64,000 nt of DNA from an uncultured Pelagibacteraceae bacterium. Lineage in GTDB: Bacteria > Pseudomonadota > Alphaproteobacteria > Pelagibacterales > Pelagibacteraceae. The stretch is from contig CACHGV010000002.1 of the NCBI GenBank assembly GCA_902579465.1, positions 147,186 through 211,185 on the forward strand, given 5' to 3'. The translations under genes were made by a program, and so were the position numbers. This document shows, one piece after another, positions 35,584-43,751 of this stretch (position 1 is the stretch's first letter; each line of letters begins with the position of its first letter). The notes under the pieces are model-generated. The model searched no databases, was not told where the DNA came from, and worked only from the letters and a program-made list of their open reading frames with translations.

Positions 35584-37922
35584 TAAGATCTTACTTTAGT
35601 TTTCTTTGGATCGTAATGAGGAAATCCAACAATTTTTGCAGGTATTCTTTTTTGATGTCCATCTATTTTTCCAATTTCAACTTCATTACCTAATTCTGAG
35701 TGACCTACATCTATTCTACATAATGCAATATTTTTATTTAATGTCGGAGAAATGCATCCACTAGTTATAATTCCAACCTGAGATCTTCCAATATGAACGC
35801 AATCTCCATGATTTGCAATTTCTTTACCTATTAACTCTAGCCCTACTAGTTTTTTTTGAGGATTTTCTTTTCTCTTAATTAAATTTTCTCTTCCAATAAA
35901 ATCCTCTGTTTTGGATTTTAAAGGAACTGAAAACCCAATTCCTGCTTCAAACGGATCTTGTTGTCCGTCAAATTCATTACCAAATAAAATTAAACCAGCT
36001 TCAATTCTTAAAAGATCTAAAGCAGCAAAACCAGCTGGTATCAAACCTTCATCTTTTCCTGCTTCCATTACCTTATCCCAAACTGTAGTAGCATTACTTG
36101 GATGACACCAAATTTCAAAACCAAGTTCACCAGTGTAACCTGTTCTTGAAACAATTAATGGTATTCCGTTTAATTCTTCCAATCGACAAATTGTAAATCT
36201 AAACCATTCCAATTCTAATATAGAGGGTTGGGTAGGGGGAGTAAAAATTATTTTTTCTAAAATTTTTCTACTTTTGGGACCTTGTAAAGATAAATTATTT
36301 ATTTGGTCAGTAGAATTTTTGATATGAACTTTATAATTTTTTTTCTTAGCTTGTTCTTTAAGCCACTCACCTCCATATTCATCACCACAAATCCATCTAA
36401 AACCATGATCACTAAGTTTTAATAACGTTCCATCATCAAACATAGTTCCATTTTCATAACACATTGCTGAATAAACAATTTGACCAACTGAAAGTTTTTT
36501 TACATTTCGAGTTAATGTATAATTCATTAATTCTTCAGCATCTGGACCAAGAATTTCAAATTTCCTTAATGAAGATAAGTCAATTAGGACGGCGTCTTCT
36601 CTGCATGCATTGTATTCATTAATTACGCCATGTTTTGTATAATCATTTGGTAACCAAAAACCTCTAGCATCGACAAAGTTTCTAGTTAATTTTGATGTTC
36701 TTTCATAGAAACCGGTATTTCTTGTAAGTTTATTTTCTGAATCTGTTTTCATTCTAAAACCATATGATTTAGTAAATTCTTTGCTTTTCTCATAAGTTCT
36801 AACAAAAATATCAGTAGGGTTCCATCCATTACAGCTATCAATATCACTAGGGCATGCAGTAGTTCCACATGTTAAATCTTTTAGAGCTTTAAAAATGACG
36901 TAATCACCAGGCCTTGCATAAGACTCATCAGATGTAACAGAATTTTGACCTCCCGAAGATGTATTAAAGAAAAGATTAATTGCATGCCAACCTTTTTTTT
37001 CTTCTACGCCATATTTTTTCATTGAGTCATTTAAATTGTCAGAGCAATTTGCATGACCAAAATATCCTGAGTCTTCGTAGTACTTTGAGGTACAAGCTAA
37101 ATTAAATGTATCATGAATACCCACTGTATCTCTTACAACTTCTACCAATGGCTCATGATCAGTATCATAGAACTTTGAAAATAAACCAGGACCAGGAAAA
37201 GTATGTCCCATAAAGGTTCTAGTAGTTTGCCAATCAAGACCCCTTTCTATACCTTTTTCAAGTTTAGCAGTGTCGTATGCAACAAAATCTGAGCATTGTC
37301 TTCCCGTTGGTGTAATTATTTGAATATAGTCTCCAGCTTTAACTTGATATCCTGTTGCAGTTTTTCTATCTATATTAACTTCATAGTCAGGATCGTAAAT
37401 TGGATCAGGAATTATTGAAAATTCTTTTTCAGAATTTTTAATTTTTGCTCTTTTAACTAATACAGTTAGATCTGAAGGTGGATTTTGATCATGAACAAGC
37501 ATATTGGCTCCTGGAGCAGCAAAGATGCAATAACAGTCATCCTTCGAATTTAGAATTATTTCTTCTCCTGCAGAGGTGTTTTTATCAAAAATTACTGATG
37601 AAGCAGCTTTCTCAATTTGTAAATTTCTTTTTTTTAATTGAAGTAATGCTTGCAAAGAACTTTCTTCATTTTTCAAAAGTATTTTTTTTATTTCTGATGA
37701 TTTTGTATTTTCTTTTAAATTTAAAATTCCTAATTCTGATTTTCCATGTTTATCAAAAATATTTATTTCGCAAATTTGATTTCCCTCATTATTTATAATT
37801 TTAATTTCATCTTCAGGAGATATTTGAATACCAGTAATTCCACCTGCATTGACCACATATCTTTCAACTCCAGGTGGTAATACGTTTAAACCAGGTTCTT
37901 TAATACTTAAACTTGTTTCCAT
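35583..37922 (-). CDS. tdm: Trimethylamine N-oxide demethylase
   Basis: 779 aa protein that splits TMAO to dimethylamine and formaldehyde, the latter captured on tetrahydrofolate. An N-terminal DUF1989 metal domain is followed by a GcvT-type THF domain (from about 410, with 'GLILFGNEFDGQQDPFEAGI' near 635). Zinc ligands can be placed at Cys277, His290, Cys293 and Cys357; their spacing (13, 3 and 64) equals that recalled for Methylocella silvestris Tdm. It is divergent from tmoX, and a TATAAT box (minus strand, 37947-37942) stands 20 bases before its ATG. Confidence 0.92.
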   Translation of the reverse strand: METSLSIKEPGLNVLPPGVERYVVNAGGITGIQISPEDEIKIINNEGNQICEINIFDKHGKSELGILNLKENTKSSEIKKILLKNEESSLQALLQLKKRNLQIEKAASSVIFDKNTSAGEEIILNSKDDCYCIFAAPGANMLVHDQNPPSDLTVLVKRAKIKNSEKEFSIIPDPIYDPDYEVNIDRKTATGYQVKAGDYIQIITPTGRQCSDFVAYDTAKLEKGIERGLDWQTTRTFMGHTFPGPGLFSKFYDTDHEPLVEVVRDTVGIHDTFNLACTSKYYEDSGYFGHANCSDNLNDSMKKYGVEEKKGWHAINLFFNTSSGGQNSVTSDESYARPGDYVIFKALKDLTCGTTACPSDIDSCNGWNPTDIFVRTYEKSKEFTKSYGFRMKTDSENKLTRNTGFYERTSKLTRNFVDARGFWLPNDYTKHGVINEYNACREDAVLIDLSSLRKFEILGPDAEELMNYTLTRNVKKLSVGQIVYSAMCYENGTMFDDGTLLKLSDHGFRWICGDEYGGEWLKEQAKKKNYKVHIKNSTDQINNLSLQGPKSRKILEKIIFTPPTQPSILELEWFRFTICRLEELNGIPLIVSRTGYTGELGFEIWCHPSNATTVWDKVMEAGKDEGLIPAGFAALDLLRIEAGLILFGNEFDGQQDPFEAGIGFSVPLKSKTEDFIGRENLIKRKENPQKKLVGLELIGKEIANHGDCVHIGRSQVGIITSGCISPTLNKNIALCRIDVGHSELGNEVEIGKIDGHQKRIPAKIVGFPHYDPKKTKVRS

Positions 37923-38007
37923 TTTTAAAAAAATTTAAAAAATTATACAAAAGTATAAGCAAATTTATATATAAATTTTATATATACATTTGTATCTATT
38001 TTGCTAG

Positions 38008-38043
38008 TTGACTGTAACTTTAATAGAGGTGATACTTTATCAC
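38008..38043 (+). promoter_or_regulatory. Candidate tmoX promoter with overlapping palindrome
   Basis: TTGACT (38008-38013), a 17-base spacer and GATACT (38031-38036) form a sigma-70-like promoter about 24 bases upstream of the tmoX ATG region's leader start. A palindrome GTGATA-CTT-TATCAC (38029-38043) covers the -10 box and start site, where a repressor could act. The TmoX ribosome site AAGGAAAGG follows at 38052-38060. Confidence 0.6.
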
Positions 38044-38066
38044 TTAATATTAAGGAAAGGGAAATA

Positions 38067-39020
38067 ATGAAAAAAATAATATCTCTATTATCAGCTATGG
38101 TGATATCTCTTGTAAGTTTTGCAGGGATTTCAAACGCAGCAGATAGTAAAAAACCAATTGTTATCCCAACTCATAACTGGTCAAGCCAAATTGTAATGGC
38201 ATACGTAATTGGCGGAATTTTTGAAAGTATGGGAAACAATGTAAAATATGTAAATGCTGACTCTCAAGCAGTTTATGAGTCGATTAGAATTGGTGATGTA
38301 ACTATATCTCATGAAGTATGGGAATCTGCATTCGGAAAATCATTCACAACTGCTTTAGATAAAGGTGGTTTATTAGATATGGGTGATCACGAAGCTAGAA
38401 CTCTTGAGGATATGGGATATCCAAACTGGGTTGTAGAAAAAGGCTTATGCCCAGGTCTACCAGACTGGACTGCATTAAAAAATCCTGATTGTGCAAAAAA
38501 TTTCACAACACCTGATTCACCAGATGGAAAAGGTAGAATGTTAGAAGGACCACAAACATGGCATGGAGATTTAATACCTCAAAGAGTTGATGCTCTAGGA
38601 TTAGGAGATCTATGGTGGGTTAAATTTGCTGGAAGTGCAGATGCACTTTGGGCAGAGTTAGCTGCAGCTAAAAAAGAAGGAAGAGGAACTATCATATTTA
38701 ACTGGACACCGAACTTTACAGATGGTGCTGGTTTTACATTTATCGACTTTCCTCCATACACAGCTGGTTGTAGACCAGAAGATGGCGGAGATGGAAAATG
38801 TGGTTCTCCGGATGGTTATCTGAAAAAAGCTGCACATGAAGATTTTCCAAAAACTCATCCAGCAGCTGCAAAAACGTTTAGAAAAATGTCATTCTCTACA
38901 AGTCAAATTGGAGCAATGGCAGCTTTAGTTGATGTCGACAAAATGACTCACGAAGATGCAGCAAAAAAATGGTTAGCTGACAATAAGAGTGTGTGGGAAG
39001 AATTTACACACGATCATTAA
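38067..39020 (+). CDS. tmoX: TMAO-binding periplasmic protein of the TmoXVW importer
   Basis: 317 aa from the ATG at 38067, which has a strong ribosome site and a signal peptide ending SNAADS; an upstream TTG at 38001 would hide the signal peptide and overlap the promoter. It is an OpuAC-type quaternary-ammonium-binding protein ('IVIPTHNWSSQIVMAYVIGG' near the start; several Trp residues such as 'GPQTWHGDL' and 'LGDLWWVKFAG' available for an aromatic cage). Context with tmoV, tmoW, tdm and tmm argues for TMAO. A strong terminator follows directly. Confidence 0.88.
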   Translation: MKKIISLLSAMVISLVSFAGISNAADSKKPIVIPTHNWSSQIVMAYVIGGIFESMGNNVKYVNADSQAVYESIRIGDVTISHEVWESAFGKSFTTALDKGGLLDMGDHEARTLEDMGYPNWVVEKGLCPGLPDWTALKNPDCAKNFTTPDSPDGKGRMLEGPQTWHGDLIPQRVDALGLGDLWWVKFAGSADALWAELAAAKKEGRGTIIFNWTPNFTDGAGFTFIDFPPYTAGCRPEDGGDGKCGSPDGYLKKAAHEDFPKTHPAAAKTFRKMSFSTSQIGAMAALVDVDKMTHEDAAKKWLADNKSVWEEFTHDH

Positions 39021-39041
39021 GGTTAATTTAATAAATTTAAG

Positions 39042-39075
39042 ATCTCTCCCAATTTTATTGGGGGAGATTTTTTTT
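39042..39075 (+). terminator. Rho-independent terminator after tmoX
   Basis: A 12-bp stem with one G-U pair (arms 39042-39053 and 39057-39068, ATCTCTCCCAAT against ATTGGGGGAGAT), a 3-base loop, then an 8-base T run (39068-39075). This is the clearest intrinsic terminator in the window. It separates tmoX from the rest of its transporter, allowing excess binding protein. Confidence 0.9.
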
Positions 39076-39092
39076 ATCACCTCAAATAATTA

Positions 39093-39554
39093 ATGGAAAA
39101 AGTATTTTATTTAATATTATTAAACTTTTTTATTTTCAATTTTGCTTATGCAAAAGACATAAGTATTGGTGAAAATTTAAATCTAGAGTTTACATGTGAG
39201 TTAGAAAAAAAAATTGTTAAGAATTCAGAGTATAATTATAAAACTTTTCTAGCAGACGACCTAAATGTTAAAAATTTAGATTCTTTTCAAATTTATTCAA
39301 ATAAACCCAGCACATTAATGGTAAATGGATTATCAAAATTTTTCTCTCAAAATTCAAATTTTGATGTAAAAATAGTAAATAAAGACGTAGTTTTGTTTAA
39401 GGCCTTTAACAATGACAAAACTTATTCAGAATCCGCAATAATTACAAGAAAATCAGGTGAATTAATTCATGAAATTACAAAAAATATAAATACAGACAAT
39501 TCAGAAAAAGATATTTCAATTTATATCTGTAAGAACAAATCAAAAAATGCCTAA
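39093..39554 (+). CDS. Secreted 153-aa protein, unknown
   Basis: A signal peptide of about 20 residues (MEKVFYLILLNFFIFNFAYA) is followed by a Lys/Asn-rich mature part with one Cys near 33 and one near the end (IYICKNKSK), possibly a disulfide. I recognise no family. It stands 18 bases after the tmoX terminator and is followed at 34 bases by the MORN gene, so it belongs to a small envelope set inserted in the transporter locus. Confidence 0.7.
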   Translation: MEKVFYLILLNFFIFNFAYAKDISIGENLNLEFTCELEKKIVKNSEYNYKTFLADDLNVKNLDSFQIYSNKPSTLMVNGLSKFFSQNSNFDVKIVNKDVVLFKAFNNDKTYSESAIITRKSGELIHEITKNINTDNSEKDISIYICKNKSKNA

Positions 39555-39588
39555 TTTTTTTTTAAGAAATTTTGTGTAATATATTTCC

Positions 39589-39966
39589 ATGAAAAAGCTT
39601 ATATTTTTTATACTTTTTTCGTCATTAATTACCTCTTTAGCATCGGCAAGAAGTACGGGATGTAAAGAGGGGAATTGTGACAATGGTTATGGTAAGTGGG
39701 TTTACACAGATAAAACAACTTACGAAGGTGAATGGGTTGCAACAAAAAAACATGGTCAAGGAACCGAAACATGGCCGAATGGATATATTTACAAAGGTGA
39801 ATTTAAAGAAAGTCAATGGAGCGGTATAGGAATTTTATTTTTTCCTGATGGTTCAACTTATGAAGGTGAATGGGCCAACGGTTTTATGAATGGTAAAGGT
39901 ACTTTTACTTGGTCAGACGGAAAACAAAAAACAGGTATTTGGAAAAATGGAAGTTTCCAAGAATAG
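39589..39966 (+). CDS. Secreted MORN-repeat protein
   Basis: 125 aa with a signal peptide of about 20 residues (ending LASA-R). The mature protein is four to five MORN repeats, seen as 'GKWVYTDKTTYEGEWVATK', 'GTETWPNGYIYKGEFKESQ', 'GILFFPDGSTYEGEWANGF' and 'GTFTWSDGKQKTGIWKNGS'. MORN repeats form beta-strand arrays that bind lipids or proteins. A Cys pair near residues 24-29 (TGCKEGNC) precedes the repeats. The next gene begins inside its 3' end. Confidence 0.85.
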   Translation: MKKLIFFILFSSLITSLASARSTGCKEGNCDNGYGKWVYTDKTTYEGEWVATKKHGQGTETWPNGYIYKGEFKESQWSGIGILFFPDGSTYEGEWANGFMNGKGTFTWSDGKQKTGIWKNGSFQE

Positions 39967-40492
39967 TTTTAAAACATTATCAGAGCCAGTTAAACAATTT
40001 GGTGGATTAGTTGGTATAATTATTCTTATCTTTCTAACTTTTTTTGTTTTAAATAATATTTTTGGTGAAGGCGATGAACTGGTTGCTAAAATGAAAATAG
40101 AAGAAGAAAGAATAGCTGAAGAAAGAAAACTTAATAAGCTAATTTCTAGTCTCCCTTCAGGAGTTTTGGTTTCGTTTGATGGAACTGATAATTTTAAATT
40201 ATCTGATGAATTATACGAGGCAGTATGCAAGGCAACTAAACTTATACCTCAACGTGCAATTATGGGCGCGAATTTTCTAAACTTTAGAGCTCATGAAATT
40301 TATACAATTAACGGAAATAAAATAGATGAAACATTTGTAAAATGGGACGATGAAAAAAATAAATGTTTTGCAGGTTACGTTGTAAGTGGAAATAATGTTG
40401 GTGTAGATGAAACTGTAAAAGTAAGTGGAGAAGCTTTAAGTTTTTTAAGTACAGGTATTGATACAAGAGTTTATTTTATTAAAAATTTTTAA
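39947..40492 (+). CDS. Membrane-anchored 181-aa protein, unknown
   Basis: I place the start at the ATG at 39947, overlapping the MORN gene by 20 bases; a longer frame from 39890 would lie mostly within MORN coding. One helix near residues 19-38 (GLVGIIILIFLTFFVLNNIF) is followed by a Glu/Arg-rich coiled stretch (MKIEEERIAEERKLNKL) and a globular part with two Cys. No family is recognised. Overlap with the MORN gene suggests the two products work together at the envelope. Confidence 0.65.
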   Translation: MEVSKNSFKTLSEPVKQFGGLVGIIILIFLTFFVLNNIFGEGDELVAKMKIEEERIAEERKLNKLISSLPSGVLVSFDGTDNFKLSDELYEAVCKATKLIPQRAIMGANFLNFRAHEIYTINGNKIDETFVKWDDEKNKCFAGYVVSGNNVGVDETVKVSGEALSFLSTGIDTRVYFIKNF

Positions 40493-40505
40493 GGAGGAAA
40501 TGTAA
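40491..40505 (+). other. Start-stop element with strong Shine-Dalgarno
   Basis: Just behind the previous stop lies AAGGAGG (40491-40497), then ATG (40500-40502) immediately followed by TAA (40503-40505). SD-to-ATG spacing is only 2 bases, short for efficient initiation. It may be a vestige or a minimal start-stop that stalls ribosomes ahead of tmoV. Confidence 0.3.
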
Positions 40506-40558
40506 CAAATTATAGAGATTTTATTTTATCTTAAATTCGTATAACCTTAATATTATTT

Positions 40559-41590
40559 ATGTCTGAACCAGTAATTAAATGCCAATCTGTTTATAAAATC
40601 TTTGGAGCAAATGCTGAAAGAATGCTTAAAGAAGCAAATGGTAATGTTGATGCAAAAACATTTCAAGAAAATGGATGTATTGTAGGAGTTAACAATGCTT
40701 CTTTTGAAGTATCTAAAGGTGAAATGTTAGTTGTAATGGGTTTATCAGGATCGGGTAAGTCAACATTATTAAGGTGTATATCTAGATTAACAGACGCAAC
40801 TGGTGGAAAAATTTTTATTGAAGGTCAAGACTTACTTAATTTAAATAACAAGGAACTTATTGATTTAAGAAGAAATAAAATGGGAATGGTTTTTCAAAGT
40901 TTTGCATTACTTCCTCATAAAACAGTCTTAGAAAATATTGCTTTTCCTCTTCAAATTAAGGGTATTAAAACTGAAGATAGCATTAATAAAGCAATGGATA
41001 TGGTTAAACTTGTTGGTCTTGATGGAAGAGAAAATTATTTTCCAAGAGAGTTATCTGGAGGACAGCAACAAAGGGTTGGAATTGCTAGATCTTTGGCGGT
41101 CGAGCCAGATATATGGTTTCTAGACGAACCTTTTTCTGCATTAGATCCTCTAATAAGGAAAGAAATGCAAGATGAGTTTTTAAGACTTCAAGAAAAATTA
41201 CAAAAAACAATTATGTTTATTACTCATGATTTTGATGAAGCTTTAAAACTCGCTGATCGAATTGCAATTATGAAAGATGGAATAATTGAGCAATTAGATA
41301 CACCTGCGAACATTGTTTTAAATCCAGCTACAGAATATGTAAGAAAATTTACAGAAGAAGTTCCAAGGGAAAAAGTTTTACTAATTAAAGATGTAATGGA
41401 TGAAATAACCTCTGACAACATGGGTGATATAAAAGTTTCAAAAGACGAGATTATTGAAAATGTTGCTGAAAAAATATTAACACAAGAAAAAACAGTAGCT
41501 GTTACAGATGGCAAAAATAATATCGTAGGTTCAATTAATCCTGCAAAAATTATTAATACAGTTTTTGGGGGAAGAAAAAATAATCATTAA
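40559..41590 (+). CDS. tmoV: TMAO importer ATPase
   Basis: 343 aa, ProV/OpuAA type ATPase. The N-terminal 'CQSVYKIFGANAERML' is typical of the quaternary-amine group; Walker A GLSGSGKST lies near 61-69, signature ELSGGQQQRVGIARSLA near 162 and Walker B IWFLDEPFSALDP near 184. The C-terminal 70 residues are the regulatory extension. Four bases... precisely three non-coding bases separate it from tmoW. It is split from tmoX by three unrelated genes and a terminator, so it probably has its own promoter in the AT-rich 66 bases upstream. Confidence 0.88.
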   Translation: MSEPVIKCQSVYKIFGANAERMLKEANGNVDAKTFQENGCIVGVNNASFEVSKGEMLVVMGLSGSGKSTLLRCISRLTDATGGKIFIEGQDLLNLNNKELIDLRRNKMGMVFQSFALLPHKTVLENIAFPLQIKGIKTEDSINKAMDMVKLVGLDGRENYFPRELSGGQQQRVGIARSLAVEPDIWFLDEPFSALDPLIRKEMQDEFLRLQEKLQKTIMFITHDFDEALKLADRIAIMKDGIIEQLDTPANIVLNPATEYVRKFTEEVPREKVLLIKDVMDEITSDNMGDIKVSKDEIIENVAEKILTQEKTVAVTDGKNNIVGSINPAKIINTVFGGRKNNH

Positions 41591-41593
41591 ATT

Positions 41594-43747
41594 ATGGAAT
41601 TACTTAAAAAATATCCTAAATTATTTCAATGGTTATTTTTATTAGCTGTATTTTTTGCACTATGCTTTGCAATTGATGTTCCTGAAACTTACAAATTTAT
41701 TAGAGGACAAGCAGAATTTGTAAAAGATCCTAATCAGAGTGCCTTCGTATTTCTAGGTAAAGAGGTTAGATATTACGCTTTTGATGTTTTCTGGAGATTG
41801 CCACCATTACTTGGATGGCTTCCAATTTGGATAAATGATTCATTGTTTTTTTTAATGAATGATTGGATGCCAATGGAATTTTGGAATGAAGATACGCAGG
41901 AATATAAAACACGACCTTTAGTTTTACAAATTACTAGAAACCTAACCGCATTTATGACTTTTCTAATAGAATTAATTAGAGAGATTTTATTAGGCGGTCT
42001 TGAAACAATTGTTGCTTTTACTAGTTGGGATTGGATTGATGCTAATCCCTGGGCAGAATTACCGGGCTTACCTTGGACTATTGTAGCAGCGGGATCAGCG
42101 ATACTTGCTTATAAGTTAGGAGGTAAAGGATTGGCCTTATATGCACTTTTATCAATGACTTATATTTCAATATTTGGACAATGGAAACCGTCTATGCAAA
42201 CACTTTCTTTTATATTAGTTGCAGCACCTCTTTCATTTATTTTTGGTTTAGGTTTGGGTGTTGCGGCATACAAAAGCAAAAGAGTAGAAAAAGCATTATA
42301 TCCAATACTTTTAGTTATGCAGACGATGCCTCAGTATGCGGTATTAGTTCCTGCACTAGTTCTTTTTGGGGTAGGAGACCATGCTGCAGTAATTATAACA
42401 ATGATTGTTGCTGTGCCCCCAATGATACTATTAACTTTATTAGGTTTAAGGGCTGTCCCCCCAGAGGTAATTGAAGCTGGTAGAATGAGCGGATGTAGTA
42501 ACTGGCAACTAATGTCAAAAGTATTAATTCCAACAGCGAGAAGAGATATTTTAATAGGAGTTAACCAAGTTATAATGGTGTGTTTTTCTATGGCAGTTAT
42601 CTCTGCATTTATAGGAGCAAAAGGTTTAGGTTTTAATTTATTATTAGCTCTAAATCAGTTGAATATTGGATTAGCATTAGAGGCAGGTCTTTGTATTAGT
42701 TTGATCGCAATTTTATTAGATAAGATGTCTTTAGCTTGGGCAAATAAACAGGTTGATTATTTTGGTAATTTAAATTTTTTTCAACGAAATAAAAATTCAT
42801 TATTCTTTGGAGTTATAGTAATAATAGGTATTCTATTAGCTTACTTTGGATCAATTTATTTTAAAGACGGGTATAATTATTTATTTGAAGTTCCACATAA
42901 TAAAGGAATATCAACAGCAGACTTTTGGAATAAAGGTGTTGATTGGATATTCGATACTTTCTTTGTATATATTAAAGCATTTAACACTTGGCTAATTGTT
43001 GATGTACTCCAACCGATGAGAGCTTTATATTTGAGAATGCCAGCCGTAGCCACATTAGTTCTAGTTGTTGGAGCTGGATATTTAATTGGTGGAGTTAGAT
43101 CTGCTTTAGTTGTTTGTGGTTTAACTTTATTTATAGCTCTAAGCCCATGGTGGGATAGAGCTTTAGTAACCACATACATGGCAACATTTGGTGTACTAGT
43201 ATCTTGCACAATTGGATTTACTGTTGGAACTTTATGTTTTCAAAATAAACATTCTACAAACTTTATGTTAAATGTTTGTGATATATTTCAAACTTTTCCA
43301 TCTTTTGTATATTTAATTCCTGTGATGATGCTTTTTGGAATTACAGATACTTCAGTTTTAATTGCTGTAATAGTTTATGCTACGATACCAGCAACAAGAT
43401 ACACAATTGAGGGTCTTAGAAGCGTTCCAGCTGGACTACATGATGCTGCAACGATGTCAGGAGTCACAAAGTTTCAAAGACTATTTAAAATAGAATTTCC
43501 ATTAGCATTTCCACACATGATGTTAGGGCTTAATCAAACAATAGTTTTTGCATTATTTATGGTAATTATCGGGGCTTTTATTGGAACAGAGGATTTGGGT
43601 CAGTATATTTTAAAAGCTTTATCAGATAAAAAAGGTGCAGGTATTGGATTAACACTTGGAATTTGTGTTGCATTTATTGGACTAATTTTTGATAATTTAA
43701 TTAGAACTTGGGTAGGACAAAGAAAAAAACATTTAGGTATAGACTAA
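41594..43747 (+). CDS. tmoW: TMAO importer permease, double-domain
   Basis: 717 aa, more than twice the size of a ProW permease, because two OpuAB/ProW-type channel domains are in one chain. The EAA-like loops are 'PPEVIEAGRMSGCSNWQLM' near 290 and 'PAGLHDAATMSGVTKFQRL' near 613. An N-terminal segment with several helices precedes domain 1. The large size matches TmoW of Roseobacter TMAO importers as I recall it. glpK begins 4 bases after its stop. Confidence 0.86.
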   Translation: MELLKKYPKLFQWLFLLAVFFALCFAIDVPETYKFIRGQAEFVKDPNQSAFVFLGKEVRYYAFDVFWRLPPLLGWLPIWINDSLFFLMNDWMPMEFWNEDTQEYKTRPLVLQITRNLTAFMTFLIELIREILLGGLETIVAFTSWDWIDANPWAELPGLPWTIVAAGSAILAYKLGGKGLALYALLSMTYISIFGQWKPSMQTLSFILVAAPLSFIFGLGLGVAAYKSKRVEKALYPILLVMQTMPQYAVLVPALVLFGVGDHAAVIITMIVAVPPMILLTLLGLRAVPPEVIEAGRMSGCSNWQLMSKVLIPTARRDILIGVNQVIMVCFSMAVISAFIGAKGLGFNLLLALNQLNIGLALEAGLCISLIAILLDKMSLAWANKQVDYFGNLNFFQRNKNSLFFGVIVIIGILLAYFGSIYFKDGYNYLFEVPHNKGISTADFWNKGVDWIFDTFFVYIKAFNTWLIVDVLQPMRALYLRMPAVATLVLVVGAGYLIGGVRSALVVCGLTLFIALSPWWDRALVTTYMATFGVLVSCTIGFTVGTLCFQNKHSTNFMLNVCDIFQTFPSFVYLIPVMMLFGITDTSVLIAVIVYATIPATRYTIEGLRSVPAGLHDAATMSGVTKFQRLFKIEFPLAFPHMMLGLNQTIVFALFMVIIGAFIGTEDLGQYILKALSDKKGAGIGLTLGICVAFIGLIFDNLIRTWVGQRKKHLGID

Positions 43748-43751
43748 AATT

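Noticed and set aside
37923..37998. ATATATA/TTTATATATAAATTT repeats between tdm and tmoX as an operator
   Set aside because: Such runs are expected in AT-rich intergenic DNA; only the GTGATA palindrome stands out.
38001..38066. Upstream TTG start extending tmoX by 22 residues
   Set aside because: It overlaps the candidate promoter, puts charged residues before the signal peptide, and the ATG at 38067 has a much better ribosome site.
39890..39946. Longer start for the 181-aa gene inside the MORN gene
   Set aside because: The extra 19 residues are the MORN coding region read in another frame, and the ATG at 39947 gives a sensible N-terminus before the membrane helix.
42181..42474. 97-codon plus-strand frame inside tmoW
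   Set aside because: It is Cys/Ser-rich out-of-frame translation of a clear permease domain.
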